The position numbers were made by a program, and so were the translations under genes. Below, one piece after another: positions 1-7,582 of a stretch of 23,108 bases of DNA (position 1 is the stretch's first letter; the number at the start of each line of letters is the position of its first letter). The stretch is from assembly GCA_964556425.1 (NCBI GenBank), contig CAZKWC010000047.1:1-23108 (forward strand), written 5' to 3'. Source of the DNA: JALQUL01 sp964556425. GTDB taxonomy: Bacteria > Pseudomonadota > Gammaproteobacteria > Burkholderiales > Burkholderiaceae_C. A model generated the notes under the pieces. It searched no databases and was not told the DNA's origin. It saw only the letters and a list, made by a program, of their open reading frames with translations.

Positions 1-65
1 TCGGTCGCGTCAATCACAAACCACTCATGCACGACCTCAGCGGGTTTTGCGCTGAAGGTTGTCAT
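1..65 (-). CDS. rplM: 50S ribosomal protein L13, N-terminal fragment (runs off window)
   Basis: The complement of 65 down to 1 starts with ATG (63-65) and reads MT followed by TFSAKPAEVVHEWFVIDAT. This is the conserved N-terminus of ribosomal protein L13 (compare MKTFxAKPxxVxxDWYVVDAT in Escherichia coli). L13 is a core protein of the large ribosomal subunit and is normally cotranscribed with rpsI (S9), which would lie beyond the left edge. Only 21 full codons are present; the remaining roughly 120 residues are outside the window. A purine-rich GAAAGA lies about 10 nt before the ATG and could act as a weak ribosome binding site. The identification rests on a short but highly characteristic peptide, so the family is confident although the gene is mostly unseen. 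Confidence 0.88.
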   Translation of the reverse strand, partial: MTTFSAKPAEVVHEWFVIDAT

Positions 66-85
66 GGGTTAGTTCTTTCAAGAAA

Positions 86-110
86 TAAAAAAGCACGTTT
101 TAATGCGTGC
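86..110 (-). terminator. Terminator-like hairpin in rplM leader (possible attenuator or end of a small RNA)
   Basis: On the minus strand GCACG (110-106) and CGTGC (97-93) form a 5-bp, GC-rich stem with an 8-nt loop, followed directly by six T (92-87). It sits about 21 nt before the rplM start codon, so it would either end a short RNA starting near 200 or act as an attenuator. The CGTG at 125-128 (minus strand) could instead pair with the CACG of the 5' arm, a weak 4-bp alternative. The stem is short, so this is a candidate only. Confidence 0.4.
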
Positions 111-200
111 CAACTGCCCTTTTCCACGGTCGGTAGTCCTCTAAATGAGACTCTCTTAGGTGGGGTTAAACTATTGCCGCGGGGCTTAAAACGCTGCATA

Positions 201-245
201 GCCCTCCATTATAACCATTTAACTTATGAAGTGGTTCACATTGCC
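201..245 (-). promoter_or_regulatory. Candidate promoter for rplM leader
   Basis: On the minus strand a perfect TATAAT occupies 208-213, about 143 bp before the rplM ATG. No good -35 hexamer is seen 16-18 bp upstream (the bases there read approximately AACCAC), so promoter strength is uncertain. Transcription starting near position 200 would give an unusually long leader of about 135 nt. Seen: the -10 match. Inferred: promoter function. Confidence 0.45.
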
Positions 246-595
246 CAAGCTTTACTTTGAAAAAAGAGGTTTAAAACGTTGTATTTTGGTGGTGCAATGA
301 GCAAACAATGTACTTTTAATGAAGTTGGCAACCCAACTAAAGAGTGATGGGTAAGATAAAAATTGGAAAAGACAACTGGCCCGTTTTTTATGCTCATAAA
401 TATTAAAATGAACGATAAAGTCAAGTAACCAGAACATCCAAGCCATTACGCCAAGTCCAATCGGAAGTATTGCGTAGCTCTCTTCAACTCCAATGCTACA
501 CAACTCAGCTTGAAATAACTGGATATTTCTGCATTAAATAAGCGTAAAGCGAGCTAGAGCGATAAAATAGAAAATTGAGAAAGTAGGAATCATAC
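214..595. other. Intergenic region between rplM promoter and rlmJ
   Basis: No convincing gene is seen here. A minus-strand frame from 503 to 252 gives 83 residues with one hydrophobic stretch (LPIGLGVMAWMFWLLDFIV), but it begins with TTG, has no clear ribosome binding site and matches no family I recognise. For rlmJ, TTGAAA at 510-515 with TTAAAT at 534-539 (18-bp spacing) is a weak promoter candidate, and TAAAAT at 563-568 is an alternative -10 without a -35. Confidence 0.3.
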
Positions 596-1519
596 ATGTT
601 TAGTTATAGACACGCTTTTCACTGCGGCAATCATGCTGACGTTTTGAAGCACACTGCACTTTTAGCAGTATTAAATTACATGACTGAAAAAGCAGTCGGA
701 ATTACCGTTTTAGATAGTCATGCGGGAGCGGGCTTGTATCGCCTTGATGGGCAATATGCCCGAACCAGTCAGGAGTCTGACGAGGGCGTGCTACGTTTAT
801 TGCAAGCCCAACAAAATAAAGAAGTTGAATTTGCACCAGCACTAGAAAACTACCTTAATTTGTTAAAAACAGGTAATCCACCTGATGCTCCTGTTCTCAA
901 TTATCCCGGCTCACCCTTGTTGGTGCAATCCCAATTGCGTCCTATGGATAGATTAAAAGCTTTTGAGCTTCATCCCACTGATGGTAGATTGCTAGCTGGC
1001 ACCGTCAGACGCTTGGGTTGTGGTCGTCAAGTGGAGGTCGTGCGTGATAATGGTTTTAGTTGTATTACCAAGTTTTTTCCACCTCCAACACGTCGAGGTT
1101 TATTAGTTTGTGACCCAAGCTATGAAATGAAAACGGATTACGCTCAAGTTTTAGATTTGGTTGCAGAAGGTTTGCTCAAGTTCGCAACCGGTACCTATTT
1201 TGTTTGGTATCCTATTATTGCAAGAGCAGATGCTCATGATTTACCTAAACGTTTACGTACCATGGCAAATCGTGCTGGTAAAAATTGGTTAGATATGGGA
1301 CTGACCATTAAAGGGGCTGCACCGACTAGGCAATATCAAGCCCCAGAATTTGCTGAAAAACCAGAAGAGGGTAAACGTGTAGGCGGCTTGCCAGGTAGTG
1401 GGGTGTTTGTTATTAACCCTCCTTACACTCTAAAAGACCAAATGAAGCCAGCATTAGAGCAAATGGTGTCTTTATTAGGTCAAGACAAAAATGCTATGTT
1501 TAAGTTAGAGTCTAATTAA
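596..1519 (+). CDS. rlmJ: 23S rRNA (adenine(2030)-N6)-methyltransferase RlmJ
   Basis: Predicted cytoplasmic SAM-dependent enzyme that methylates N6 of A2030 (E. coli numbering) of 23S rRNA. The N-terminus MFSYRHAFHCGNHADVLKH (residues 1-19) is the family signature. LDSHAGAG near residue 40 fits the SAM-binding region, and D173-P-S-Y-E is the catalytic motif, DPPYE in E. coli. The variant S for the second P is, as I recall, common in betaproteobacterial members. VINPPYTL near the C-terminus is a further conserved block. At 307 residues it is slightly longer than the E. coli enzyme (about 280). The ATG is preceded by TAGGAA at suitable spacing. The gene stands alone and ends before a strong intrinsic terminator. 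Confidence 0.95.
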   Translation: MFSYRHAFHCGNHADVLKHTALLAVLNYMTEKAVGITVLDSHAGAGLYRLDGQYARTSQESDEGVLRLLQAQQNKEVEFAPALENYLNLLKTGNPPDAPVLNYPGSPLLVQSQLRPMDRLKAFELHPTDGRLLAGTVRRLGCGRQVEVVRDNGFSCITKFFPPPTRRGLLVCDPSYEMKTDYAQVLDLVAEGLLKFATGTYFVWYPIIARADAHDLPKRLRTMANRAGKNWLDMGLTIKGAAPTRQYQAPEFAEKPEEGKRVGGLPGSGVFVINPPYTLKDQMKPALEQMVSLLGQDKNAMFKLESN

Positions 1520-1609
1520 ATATCTACTATCAACCGCTATGGTTCAAATTTTATGAATCACCTGTGCCAATAGTATATTTTTGGTGGTGCTAGGTTAAAG
1601 GCTAGTTGC

Positions 1610-1639
1610 AAATGCTTACAACTGTAAGCATTTTTTTTT
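1610..1639 (+). terminator. Intrinsic terminator downstream of rlmJ
   Basis: AAATGCTTAC (1610-1619) pairs perfectly with GTAAGCATTT (1624-1633) around a 4-nt loop, and an unbroken run of nine T spans 1631-1639. It lies 90 bp after the rlmJ stop codon and is a textbook rho-independent terminator. Confidence 0.88.
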
Positions 1640-1979
1640 GCTTAAACACATAAAATTTGTAACTAAGGTCTTGAAAGACGAGTCATTTATCAAGCAGCGT
1701 TCATTTTTAACGCCTTGAAAACACCATACTTAGTCTTATATAGACTCAAAGAATTAGTAACAAAACTCTTAACTGTATCCGTAGCACACGCTTAAATGAC
1801 CTATTTTCTTGGTTCTTAACCTCGCAGTAATGTATATGGGTTGAAGAAGTCCAGCGAACAGTTTATTTCATTCTAATGTGTACCATGCCAGTCAGTTGTG
1901 AGTTGTGCTACCTATTCTAAAAATTTAAAAGTACCAATAAGACAAGAAAACTTTCATTAATTGTTATTAAAGAGGAAAT
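1640..1979. other. 340-bp AT-rich intergenic region before htpX
   Basis: No reading frame, RNA gene or repeat that I can support. It should contain the htpX promoter. Two CTTGAAA heptamers (1670-1676 and 1724-1730) recall the heat-shock sigma factor -35 element, but neither has a CCCCAT-like -10 at the proper distance. A small GTCT/AGAC inverted repeat lies near 1734-1746. Confidence 0.3.
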
Positions 1980-2720
1980 ATGAAGCGTATTATTTTATTT
2001 GTGCTGACTAACCTGGCCGTGGTTGTCGTGTTAGGTCTGGTAGCGAGCTTGTTGGGTGTGAATCGATACCTCACTGCAAATGGGCTTAACCTAACAGCCT
2101 TATTAGGATATGCCCTCATTATGGGTTTTGGCGGCGCCATTATTTCATTGCTCATTAGCAAGCCAGTTGCAAAATGGTCTTCCGGTGTACAGGTGATTAC
2201 ACAAGCTCAAAACCAAGATGAAGCTTGGTTGCTCGAAACTACACACCGTTTGGCTACAAAAGCCAATATTGGCATGCCAGAAGTGGGTATTTTTGAGGGT
2301 GACCCTAACGCTTTTGCAACGGGAGCTTTCAAAAATTCTGCTTTAGTGGCAGTCTCTACTGGTTTACTCTATAGTATGACTAAGGAAGAAGTAGAGGCAG
2401 TATTAGCTCATGAAGTAGCTCATATTGCCAATGGCGACATGGTTACCATGACCTTAATCCAAGGTGTAATGAATACTTTTGTGGTCTTTTTAAGTCGAGT
2501 AATTGGTTATGCAGTNNNNNNNNNNNNNNNNNNNNNNNNNNNNNNNNNNNNNNNNNNNNNNNNNNNNNNNNNNNNNNNNNNNNNNNNNNNNNNNNNNNNN
2601 NNNNNNNNNNNNNNNTTACCAAAAGGTGTCGCTGCAATGGGAATTGCAGGAGGTATGGGAGCATTGTTCTCTACCCATCCACCAATTGAAGAACGTATTA
2701 AAGCATTGCAAAATTTGTAG
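1980..2720 (+). CDS. htpX: Membrane zinc metalloprotease HtpX (interrupted by scaffold gap)
   Basis: HtpX is an inner-membrane M48 metalloprotease that degrades damaged membrane proteins together with FtsH. The first 178 residues are intact: two N-terminal membrane segments (about 4-24 and 38-58), the LLETTHRLATKANI and GDPNAFATG blocks, and the zinc site H144-E-V-A-H148 followed by NGD. After a 100-N gap the last 34 residues (LPKGVAAMGIAGG, then STHPPIEERI) are the normal HtpX C-terminus. Family members are about 285-295 residues. Here only about 212 are readable, so about 75 residues, including the third zinc ligand (a Glu in the RxxEFxAD region), fall in the gap. The frame continuing across 100 Ns is therefore coincidental. 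The ATG follows a strong AGAGGAAA ribosome binding site. The gene itself is probably intact in the organism. Confidence 0.93.
   Translation: MKRIILFVLTNLAVVVVLGLVASLLGVNRYLTANGLNLTALLGYALIMGFGGAIISLLISKPVAKWSSGVQVITQAQNQDEAWLLETTHRLATKANIGMPEVGIFEGDPNAFATGAFKNSALVAVSTGLLYSMTKEEVEAVLAHEVAHIANGDMVTMTLIQGVMNTFVVFLSRVIGYAXXXXXXXXXXXXXXXXXXXXXXXXXXXXXXXXXXLPKGVAAMGIAGGMGALFSTHPPIEERIKALQNL
2516..2615. other. Scaffold gap (100 N) within htpX
   Basis: Exactly 100 N, the usual placeholder for unknown length. The flanking bases (ending GCAGT, resuming TTACC) share no overlap, so sequence really is missing. Comparison with usual HtpX length suggests about 230-240 bp are absent rather than 100. Confidence 0.97.
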
Positions 2721-2791
2721 TTGAAAATCATTAATACGCTTATCAACTCACACCAGCAAAAAAAGCTCAAGAGTTGAATTCAGAAACAGCT

Positions 2792-2826
2792 AAAAAAGCT
2801 CTATGACATTGGCATAGAGCTTTTTT
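2792..2826. terminator. Bidirectional intrinsic terminator between htpX and histidine phosphatase
   Basis: AAAAAAGCTCTATG (2792-2805) and CATAGAGCTTTTTT (2813-2826) form a perfect 14-bp stem with a 7-nt loop. Read in either direction the stem ends in six U, so it can stop htpX from the left and the convergent phosphatase gene from the right. It overlaps the last two bases of the phosphatase stop codon (2825-2827). Confidence 0.9.
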
Positions 2827-3502
2827 ATGCGTAAGTCCACCATTGTTCTTGAGGACAATTAGCTAAATGGGGCAGGGTGTTAAAACTAATGACGCTTAAT
2901 TTTTTAGGATGATAATGCACTTCAGAAATAGCACTATTTCTAAGCCTTAAATTGAGTTCAATAGCGCCGCTTGGATTGCATCCCAATAAATGCGCCATGG
3001 TAATAGAAATAGGGCCCCCACTAGAAACCACCAAAACATTGCCAGAATGATTGTTTTGTATATGGTGCATTACCGCAATAATATTGTTTTTAAAAACTTC
3101 AAAACTGGGCAGGTTTTCAGGTTGGATTTCCTTATTAATCCAAGCCTGGATACCTTTTCTAAGCAATAAAAAATAATTTTTATAAGTGTCAGAGTTTTGC
3201 GGCAGGTCAAGACTACCGTTATTAACGGCTTTAATGACAGACTCACTATCGTATTCATTAAGACCGCTATGTTCAGCAGCTATTTCTAACCATTGAGTTT
3301 GCTGGGCGGATTGCGCTAGGGCTGACAAAGTTTGTTTTTGCCTTTGTAAAGTGCCAGTGTAAACCGCTTCAAATTGAATTTTTTGTTGTAAAAAGTAAAG
3401 ACCTAATTGCTCAGCTTGTACAAATCCTAAGTCACTTAATTGGTCGTAATTTTTAGCACCTAAAGAGGCTTGACCATGCCGTACAAAATAAATAATTCCC
3501 AT
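2825..3502 (-). CDS. Histidine phosphatase family protein (phosphoglycerate mutase-like)
   Basis: A 225-residue protein of the histidine phosphatase superfamily; substrate unknown. FVRHGQAS carries the phospho-accepting H9 with R8. RQKQT (54-58) resembles the family's second Arg motif, and LNEYD (81-85) supplies the usual acidic proton donor region. The second catalytic histidine, normally in a VxHGG motif, is missing: the matching segment reads VVSSGGPIS (158-166) with S161 at the His position. I recall similar SSGGP/TSGGP variants in proteobacterial members, so this may be a subfamily trait rather than decay. The gene lies 64 bp after the creatininase-like gene on the same strand, so they may be cotranscribed. 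There is no clear ribosome binding site before the ATG at 3500-3502. Confidence 0.85.
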   Translation of the reverse strand: MGIIYFVRHGQASLGAKNYDQLSDLGFVQAEQLGLYFLQQKIQFEAVYTGTLQRQKQTLSALAQSAQQTQWLEIAAEHSGLNEYDSESVIKAVNNGSLDLPQNSDTYKNYFLLLRKGIQAWINKEIQPENLPSFEVFKNNIIAVMHHIQNNHSGNVLVVSSGGPISITMAHLLGCNPSGAIELNLRLRNSAISEVHYHPKKLSVISFNTLPHLANCPQEQWWTYA

Positions 3503-3566
3503 ACATGAAGTATGCGAAATAAAATCATTTTAATTTGTCGCAACCGAGACCCTAAACCAAGCTAAT

Positions 3567-4385
3567 TTAAAAATCAATGGGTACTTGATGTAACTCTTTT
3601 AAAAGTTGAAATAATTGAATGCCAAAATTTTGAACTAATATTTCGCCTTTTTCGGCTGTCGCATTGCTTGCATTTCCACAGGCACCCAAAGTATTGTAGT
3701 CTTGCATGGCCCAAGACATTTTGGCTGATTTTCCATTACCCAAAATTGGAAATTGTTGGGCTCTAGATTCAGAGTAAGAGCTAAAGTTTTGTGCTTTTTG
3801 TTGATTCACCAATTCAGGGTGAAGTGCCAGCATCATAGAGGTTTCTAAATCTCCGCCATGAACTCCAAAGCGTTTTTCATGTTCGCTGAACAAGTTTTGT
3901 GATGCTTGCTGATGAGGCAAATCATAAAAATTACAACTATATACTAAAATCCCAAATCGTTGCCTTAGGTCACGACCTACTACATCGAGTAGTCCGCTTT
4001 GTCCACCGTGACTATTGAGTAATAGAATTTTTTTAACGCCAGTACGGGCAACCGACTCTAAAATATCAGTCCATAAAGCAATTAAAGTGCTGGATTTCAA
4101 ACTCAATGTGCCAGCAAAACTGGTGTGTTCGGGACTAAATCCTACCTTTTGTGTGGGCAGAAATAAAACGGGAAGTTCAGAAAAAGAATCCATTAATTGG
4201 AACTGTGCTAAACATGCATGTACCACACCTTCAATTAAAGCGCTATCTACACTTAGAGGCAGGTGTGGGCCATGTTGCTCTATGGCACCTACAGGCAGCA
4301 CAGCTATTACTTTGGCAAGCTCAAGTTCACTTAAGCTAGTGGTACTGTGTTGATCCCAGAAATAGTTTGGTAACAATGGTGGCAT
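3567..4385 (-). CDS. Creatininase family protein (metal-dependent amidohydrolase)
   Basis: Predicted cytoplasmic metal-dependent amidohydrolase of the creatininase/FAPy-deformylase/MftE-type family (272 residues, usual size about 240-270). Metal-ligand motifs are visible in order: VGAIEQHGPHLPLSVD (E36, H38, D47), NSHGG (H126) and HGGDLETS (H176, E181). The physiological substrate cannot be told from sequence; members act on creatinine, formamidopyrimidines or mycofactocin precursors. The frame could extend upstream to an ATG at 4514, but that adds 43 low-complexity residues overlapping the divergent glycosyltransferase gene and homology begins at MPPLLPNYFW, so the ATG at 4383-4385 was chosen. 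It is likely cotranscribed with the phosphatase downstream. Confidence 0.85.
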   Translation of the reverse strand: MPPLLPNYFWDQHSTTSLSELELAKVIAVLPVGAIEQHGPHLPLSVDSALIEGVVHACLAQFQLMDSFSELPVLFLPTQKVGFSPEHTSFAGTLSLKSSTLIALWTDILESVARTGVKKILLLNSHGGQSGLLDVVGRDLRQRFGILVYSCNFYDLPHQQASQNLFSEHEKRFGVHGGDLETSMMLALHPELVNQQKAQNFSSYSESRAQQFPILGNGKSAKMSWAMQDYNTLGACGNASNATAEKGEILVQNFGIQLFQLLKELHQVPIDF

Positions 4386-4492
4386 AGTAGTAAGTGAAAG
4401 CGAGCATTTATTGGTAGTAGAGTGCAATTGAAGCACAAGAGCCAATGTGGTGTAATCAGAAAAAAATAGTCTTAGTAACTGAAAAAAAGTAT

Positions 4493-7427
4493 ATGTTATC
4501 TCTTTCAACGCCATTATCGTTAAAATTGGTCAAAAGTCTGCAACTTGTTTGGAATGCAACCACAGACAAGCAGGCCAAAAATCAAATAGCTCAAAGCTCC
4601 ATGAGTGCTAAAGTTTTATGGTTAGGACATTTTGACCCCGAGGCAGCAAAGATTTTATTCCCAAAGGCAGAGTTCGTTGTTTTACAGTCGAATAATATGC
4701 TAAATACCTTAGCAACTGATTTTGACCATTTATGGATTCATCAGATCTGTGACAAGAGCTCACACTTTTTATTTTCAGATGGGACTGATTTAAACGATTC
4801 CACTATAACTAGTTATCCAAGCCATCAAGTGAGCTTATTGAGTTCTATACAAAATATTCTAGAGGTATTGCAACCCTATTTAAAGACTAACGCTAGTATT
4901 TTAATTTATCAAGAGCAGATGACTTTAGCTGCAGGTCTATCGACTCCTCAAATTATTACATCTGCATTGCACAATGCTGGTTTAAATTTAACTAGGCAAT
5001 GGGGCATGTTGCGTAATCATCAACAGGGTGATGCTTTTATTGATCAAGAGTTATGGAGTCAAACCAATAGTCCTGTCGTGTTGGCATATTTATTAGCACA
5101 AAACAATGATGCCAATACAGCATCTCAATTACCTCCAGAAATTGCGCAACTATTATTACAGCGAAAAACACTTGTAGTGAATGGACAAGGGTTAGAGGCT
5201 TGTGATGCATGGTTTTTTGTGGCTAGGAAAGGGCAGGCACCAATAGAAAAAACGGATTCGCAGTTACGAATGCAAATGAATCTTGAATTAACTGAAGATT
5301 TTGCTTCAGGAGTCTTGGTTTCTCAAAACTGGCAAATTTTAAAAGAAAATCCTTTTCAAAGTTCCTCAGGCTACCAAATAGTTATTGAATATCCAAAGTG
5401 GCAAAAAACCATCGAATGCCAATATCAAGAGCGATATACATCAACACAAGCGTTTTATGAGGCGGCTACCTCTAATAATTGGTCTATTGCACAACTCGCT
5501 CAAATTGTGCTGCAGTTTATTCATAATTTAGATATGTGGAGACCTGATTTTAGATTAATAGTCAAGTTGAAAGAGCTTCAAAATGATCCTAGTAAAAAGG
5601 TTTTAATTCAAGGGGCTGCGTGCTTTTACGATGGTTTGAATGTAGGTATAGATTCTAAGACAGGTCATGTAAAAAGTTTTATTGCTGGCCAAGCATTAGA
5701 GGGCATAAACAACTTAGAGCCAATTGATTTAAGAATCTATTTAACTGCGACTATCTTACGGTTTATATCGCATGTACCGTGTTTTGCAATCGAAATTGAA
5801 AATCGCCACTACACCCGTTTGCAGTTGGTAGAGAATCTGCTTAGCCATTTATCAATCCAATTAACCGATCAAGATTTTATTCGGCTGAATAAATCAACTA
5901 AGCAGTGGGGCGGTAATAATTATCTCCCCCATCAAGTTAATAGTTTTGAAAAACAGCAGTCTTTGATATATACCAATAGTTTAGAACAACAGCTGGCTGA
6001 AACCCAAACAAATCTCAATGGGTATAAGCAACAAGCACAAATTGAGTTATCACAGGCCTTAGAAAACGAAAGAAGGAAAACCAGCCAAACCTATGAGTTA
6101 ACCACTAGCTGGCGTTTGACCCAACCCCTCAGAAAGTTAAGCGAAACATGGCAAACGTTTAAGCAAATCATTCGTGGTGGGGGTATTAAAAAAAATCAAG
6201 TTGATGTTGCACTCAATAACCATTTAAGCACAGAACCTCGTTTGAATTATCGGTTTTGGTCTGCACATTTTGACTCTAGTGTTAGCCCTAGTCCACAAGG
6301 GTGGTTGGCACAAAATTCTAATTCGCAAGTTGCAGCGCCTGTTGTGTTGGCCAGTTTAGTGATTGTAGATAGTCATCACGATGCAGTTTTTATATTATTA
6401 ACAGAGTTAAAAAATCAGCATTACAGTCATTGGACTTGCACAGTTGCAGTTTTTAATACCGCTAGCGGCGTTACATCAGAGGTTTCTAGCAAAAACAACT
6501 CTGATTTTAAAAGTAGTACCACTATAAGCTCTAGTAATCTAGAACAATTAATTTTATTGAGTAAGCAAGATCCGCGCATTCAAATAGTGGTGGTTGATTC
6601 AGTACAAGACTCAAAAAATAATCAAACAAATGCAATTTTTGAGCAGTTCATCACACAGACAAATGCCAATTATTTTTGTGTTTTACAGCCTACTATGCGT
6701 TTGAGGCCGCAAGCCTTTGATATTTTATTAGCTAAGATTCATGGCACTTCTAATATAGACGTGGTGTATTCAGATATCGATGCTTATTTAGAAAATGGTC
6801 AAAGAGTAGAGCCCCAATTCAAGCCAGACTGGAACCCCGAGTTGTTTTACAGTAGTGCTTTATGTCCGCAGGTTTTGCATAGCTTAAGTACTGGCTTGTT
6901 TGTCATTAAAAGACAATATGCAAACAGTTATTTAGCCAAGTCAAGCCCAACATTGCTGAGCAGTGAGTTTTTACCATTAAGCTTATTACTTCATGTAGTA
7001 GAGCAGCTACGAGCGCAATACCAACAGCCATATTCAGCTCGTATTTCGCATATTCCTTTGGTACTGAGCCACCATTTAAAGCGGACTTTAAGTCAAGGGC
7101 AGCGAGATGAAGCCTGCGAATTACTGAAGCTTCATTTTAAGAAACTTCAGACCGACGCCACAGCTGTTGTCACAGATGCTGGCGCTAAAGTGGTTTACCC
7201 CATCAAGCTCAATCAACAAGCACAATTGCCCTTGGTGAGTATTGTTATTCCCACTCGAAATAATAAAGCTTTATTGCAACAATGTATTGAAAGTATTATT
7301 CATATAACGGCATATAGCCACTATGAAATCATTGTTATAGATAACGGTAGCACTGAGGAGGCGACACTTAATTACTTCAATGTGCTTAGGAGAAATCCTA
7401 AAATTAAAGTAATAAGAGATAATGATA
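4493..7427 (+). CDS. Multidomain glycosyltransferase, 5' part (one gene with 7583-8217)
   Basis: N-terminal 978 residues of a protein of about 1189 residues. Residues about 37-210 look like a degenerate SAM-methyltransferase fold: KVLWLGHFDPEA at the first strand, ILEVLQPYLK near the usual LKPGG position, then LHNAGLNLTRQWG. About 230-495 is unrecognised. About 496-535 is a Gln/Glu-rich coiled coil ending in SWRLTQPLR, a linker often found before GT2 domains. About 617-820 is a GT2-like domain (DVVYSDIDAY near 756, then FKPDWNPELFYSS). Around 912 a second GT2 domain begins (LPLVSIVIPTRNN, IIVIDNGS) and runs into the gap. Such proteins usually act in surface polysaccharide or O-antigen assembly. 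An in-frame ATG at 4445 would add 16 residues; neither start has a clear ribosome binding site. It is divergent from the creatininase-like gene and has no neighbouring polysaccharide genes. Confidence 0.85.
7373..7427 (+). repeat. 55-bp overlap, copy 1 (contig end)
   Basis: The 55 bases before the gap are identical to the 55 bases after it (7528-7582). Copy 1 stops exactly at the first N. It codes for the same glycosyltransferase residues (YFNVLRRNPKIKVIRDND) as copy 2. Best explained as an unmerged contig overlap, not a biological repeat. Confidence 0.95.
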
Positions 7428-7527
7428 NNNNNNNNNNNNNNNNNNNNNNNNNNNNNNNNNNNNNNNNNNNNNNNNNNNNNNNNNNNNNNNNNNNNNNNNN
7501 NNNNNNNNNNNNNNNNNNNNNNNNNNN
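7428..7527. other. Scaffold gap (100 N), probably spurious
   Basis: One hundred N flanked on both sides by the same 55 bases, each copy touching the gap. Removing 7428-7582 (155 bases) joins the two gene halves in one frame: the first base of a codon at 7427 meets the second at 7583, giving RDND then TFNYSS. No sequence need be missing. Confidence 0.95.
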
Positions 7528-7582
7528 TACTTCAATGTGCTTAGGAGAAATCCTAAAATTAAAGTAATAAGAGATAATGATA
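7528..7582 (+). repeat. 55-bp overlap, copy 2 (contig start)
   Basis: Exact copy of 7373-7427 beginning at the first base after the gap. An odd length of 55 equals a k-mer size commonly used by de Bruijn assemblers, which fits two contigs sharing a terminal k-mer. Confidence 0.95.

Noticed and set aside
66..205. Resemblance of the rplM upstream region to 6S RNA
   Set aside because: A short CTTAAAAC-like string recalls 6S RNA on the plus strand, but length, conserved bubble and terminator do not fit.
27..260. Plus-strand frame of 77 residues at the left edge
   Set aside because: It overlaps the start of rplM on the other strand, the rplM leader and its promoter, and its composition is not protein-like.
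252..503. Minus-strand frame of 83 residues with a hydrophobic stretch
   Set aside because: It starts with TTG, lacks a ribosome binding site and resembles no family I know; the second half looks like random AT-rich translation. Left as intergenic.
530..542. 13-bp TGCATTAAATAAG shared with the polyol operator (22550-22562)
   Set aside because: A single 13-mer match between two AT-rich intergenic sites is expected by chance in 23 kb.
1664..1750. CTTGAAA elements upstream of htpX as a heat-shock sigma factor promoter
   Set aside because: htpX is heat-inducible in some bacteria, but no CCCCAT-like -10 lies 13-17 bp downstream of either copy.
4386..4514. N-terminal extension of the creatininase-like protein to ATG 4514
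   Set aside because: It would overlap the divergent glycosyltransferase start and adds residues without family similarity.
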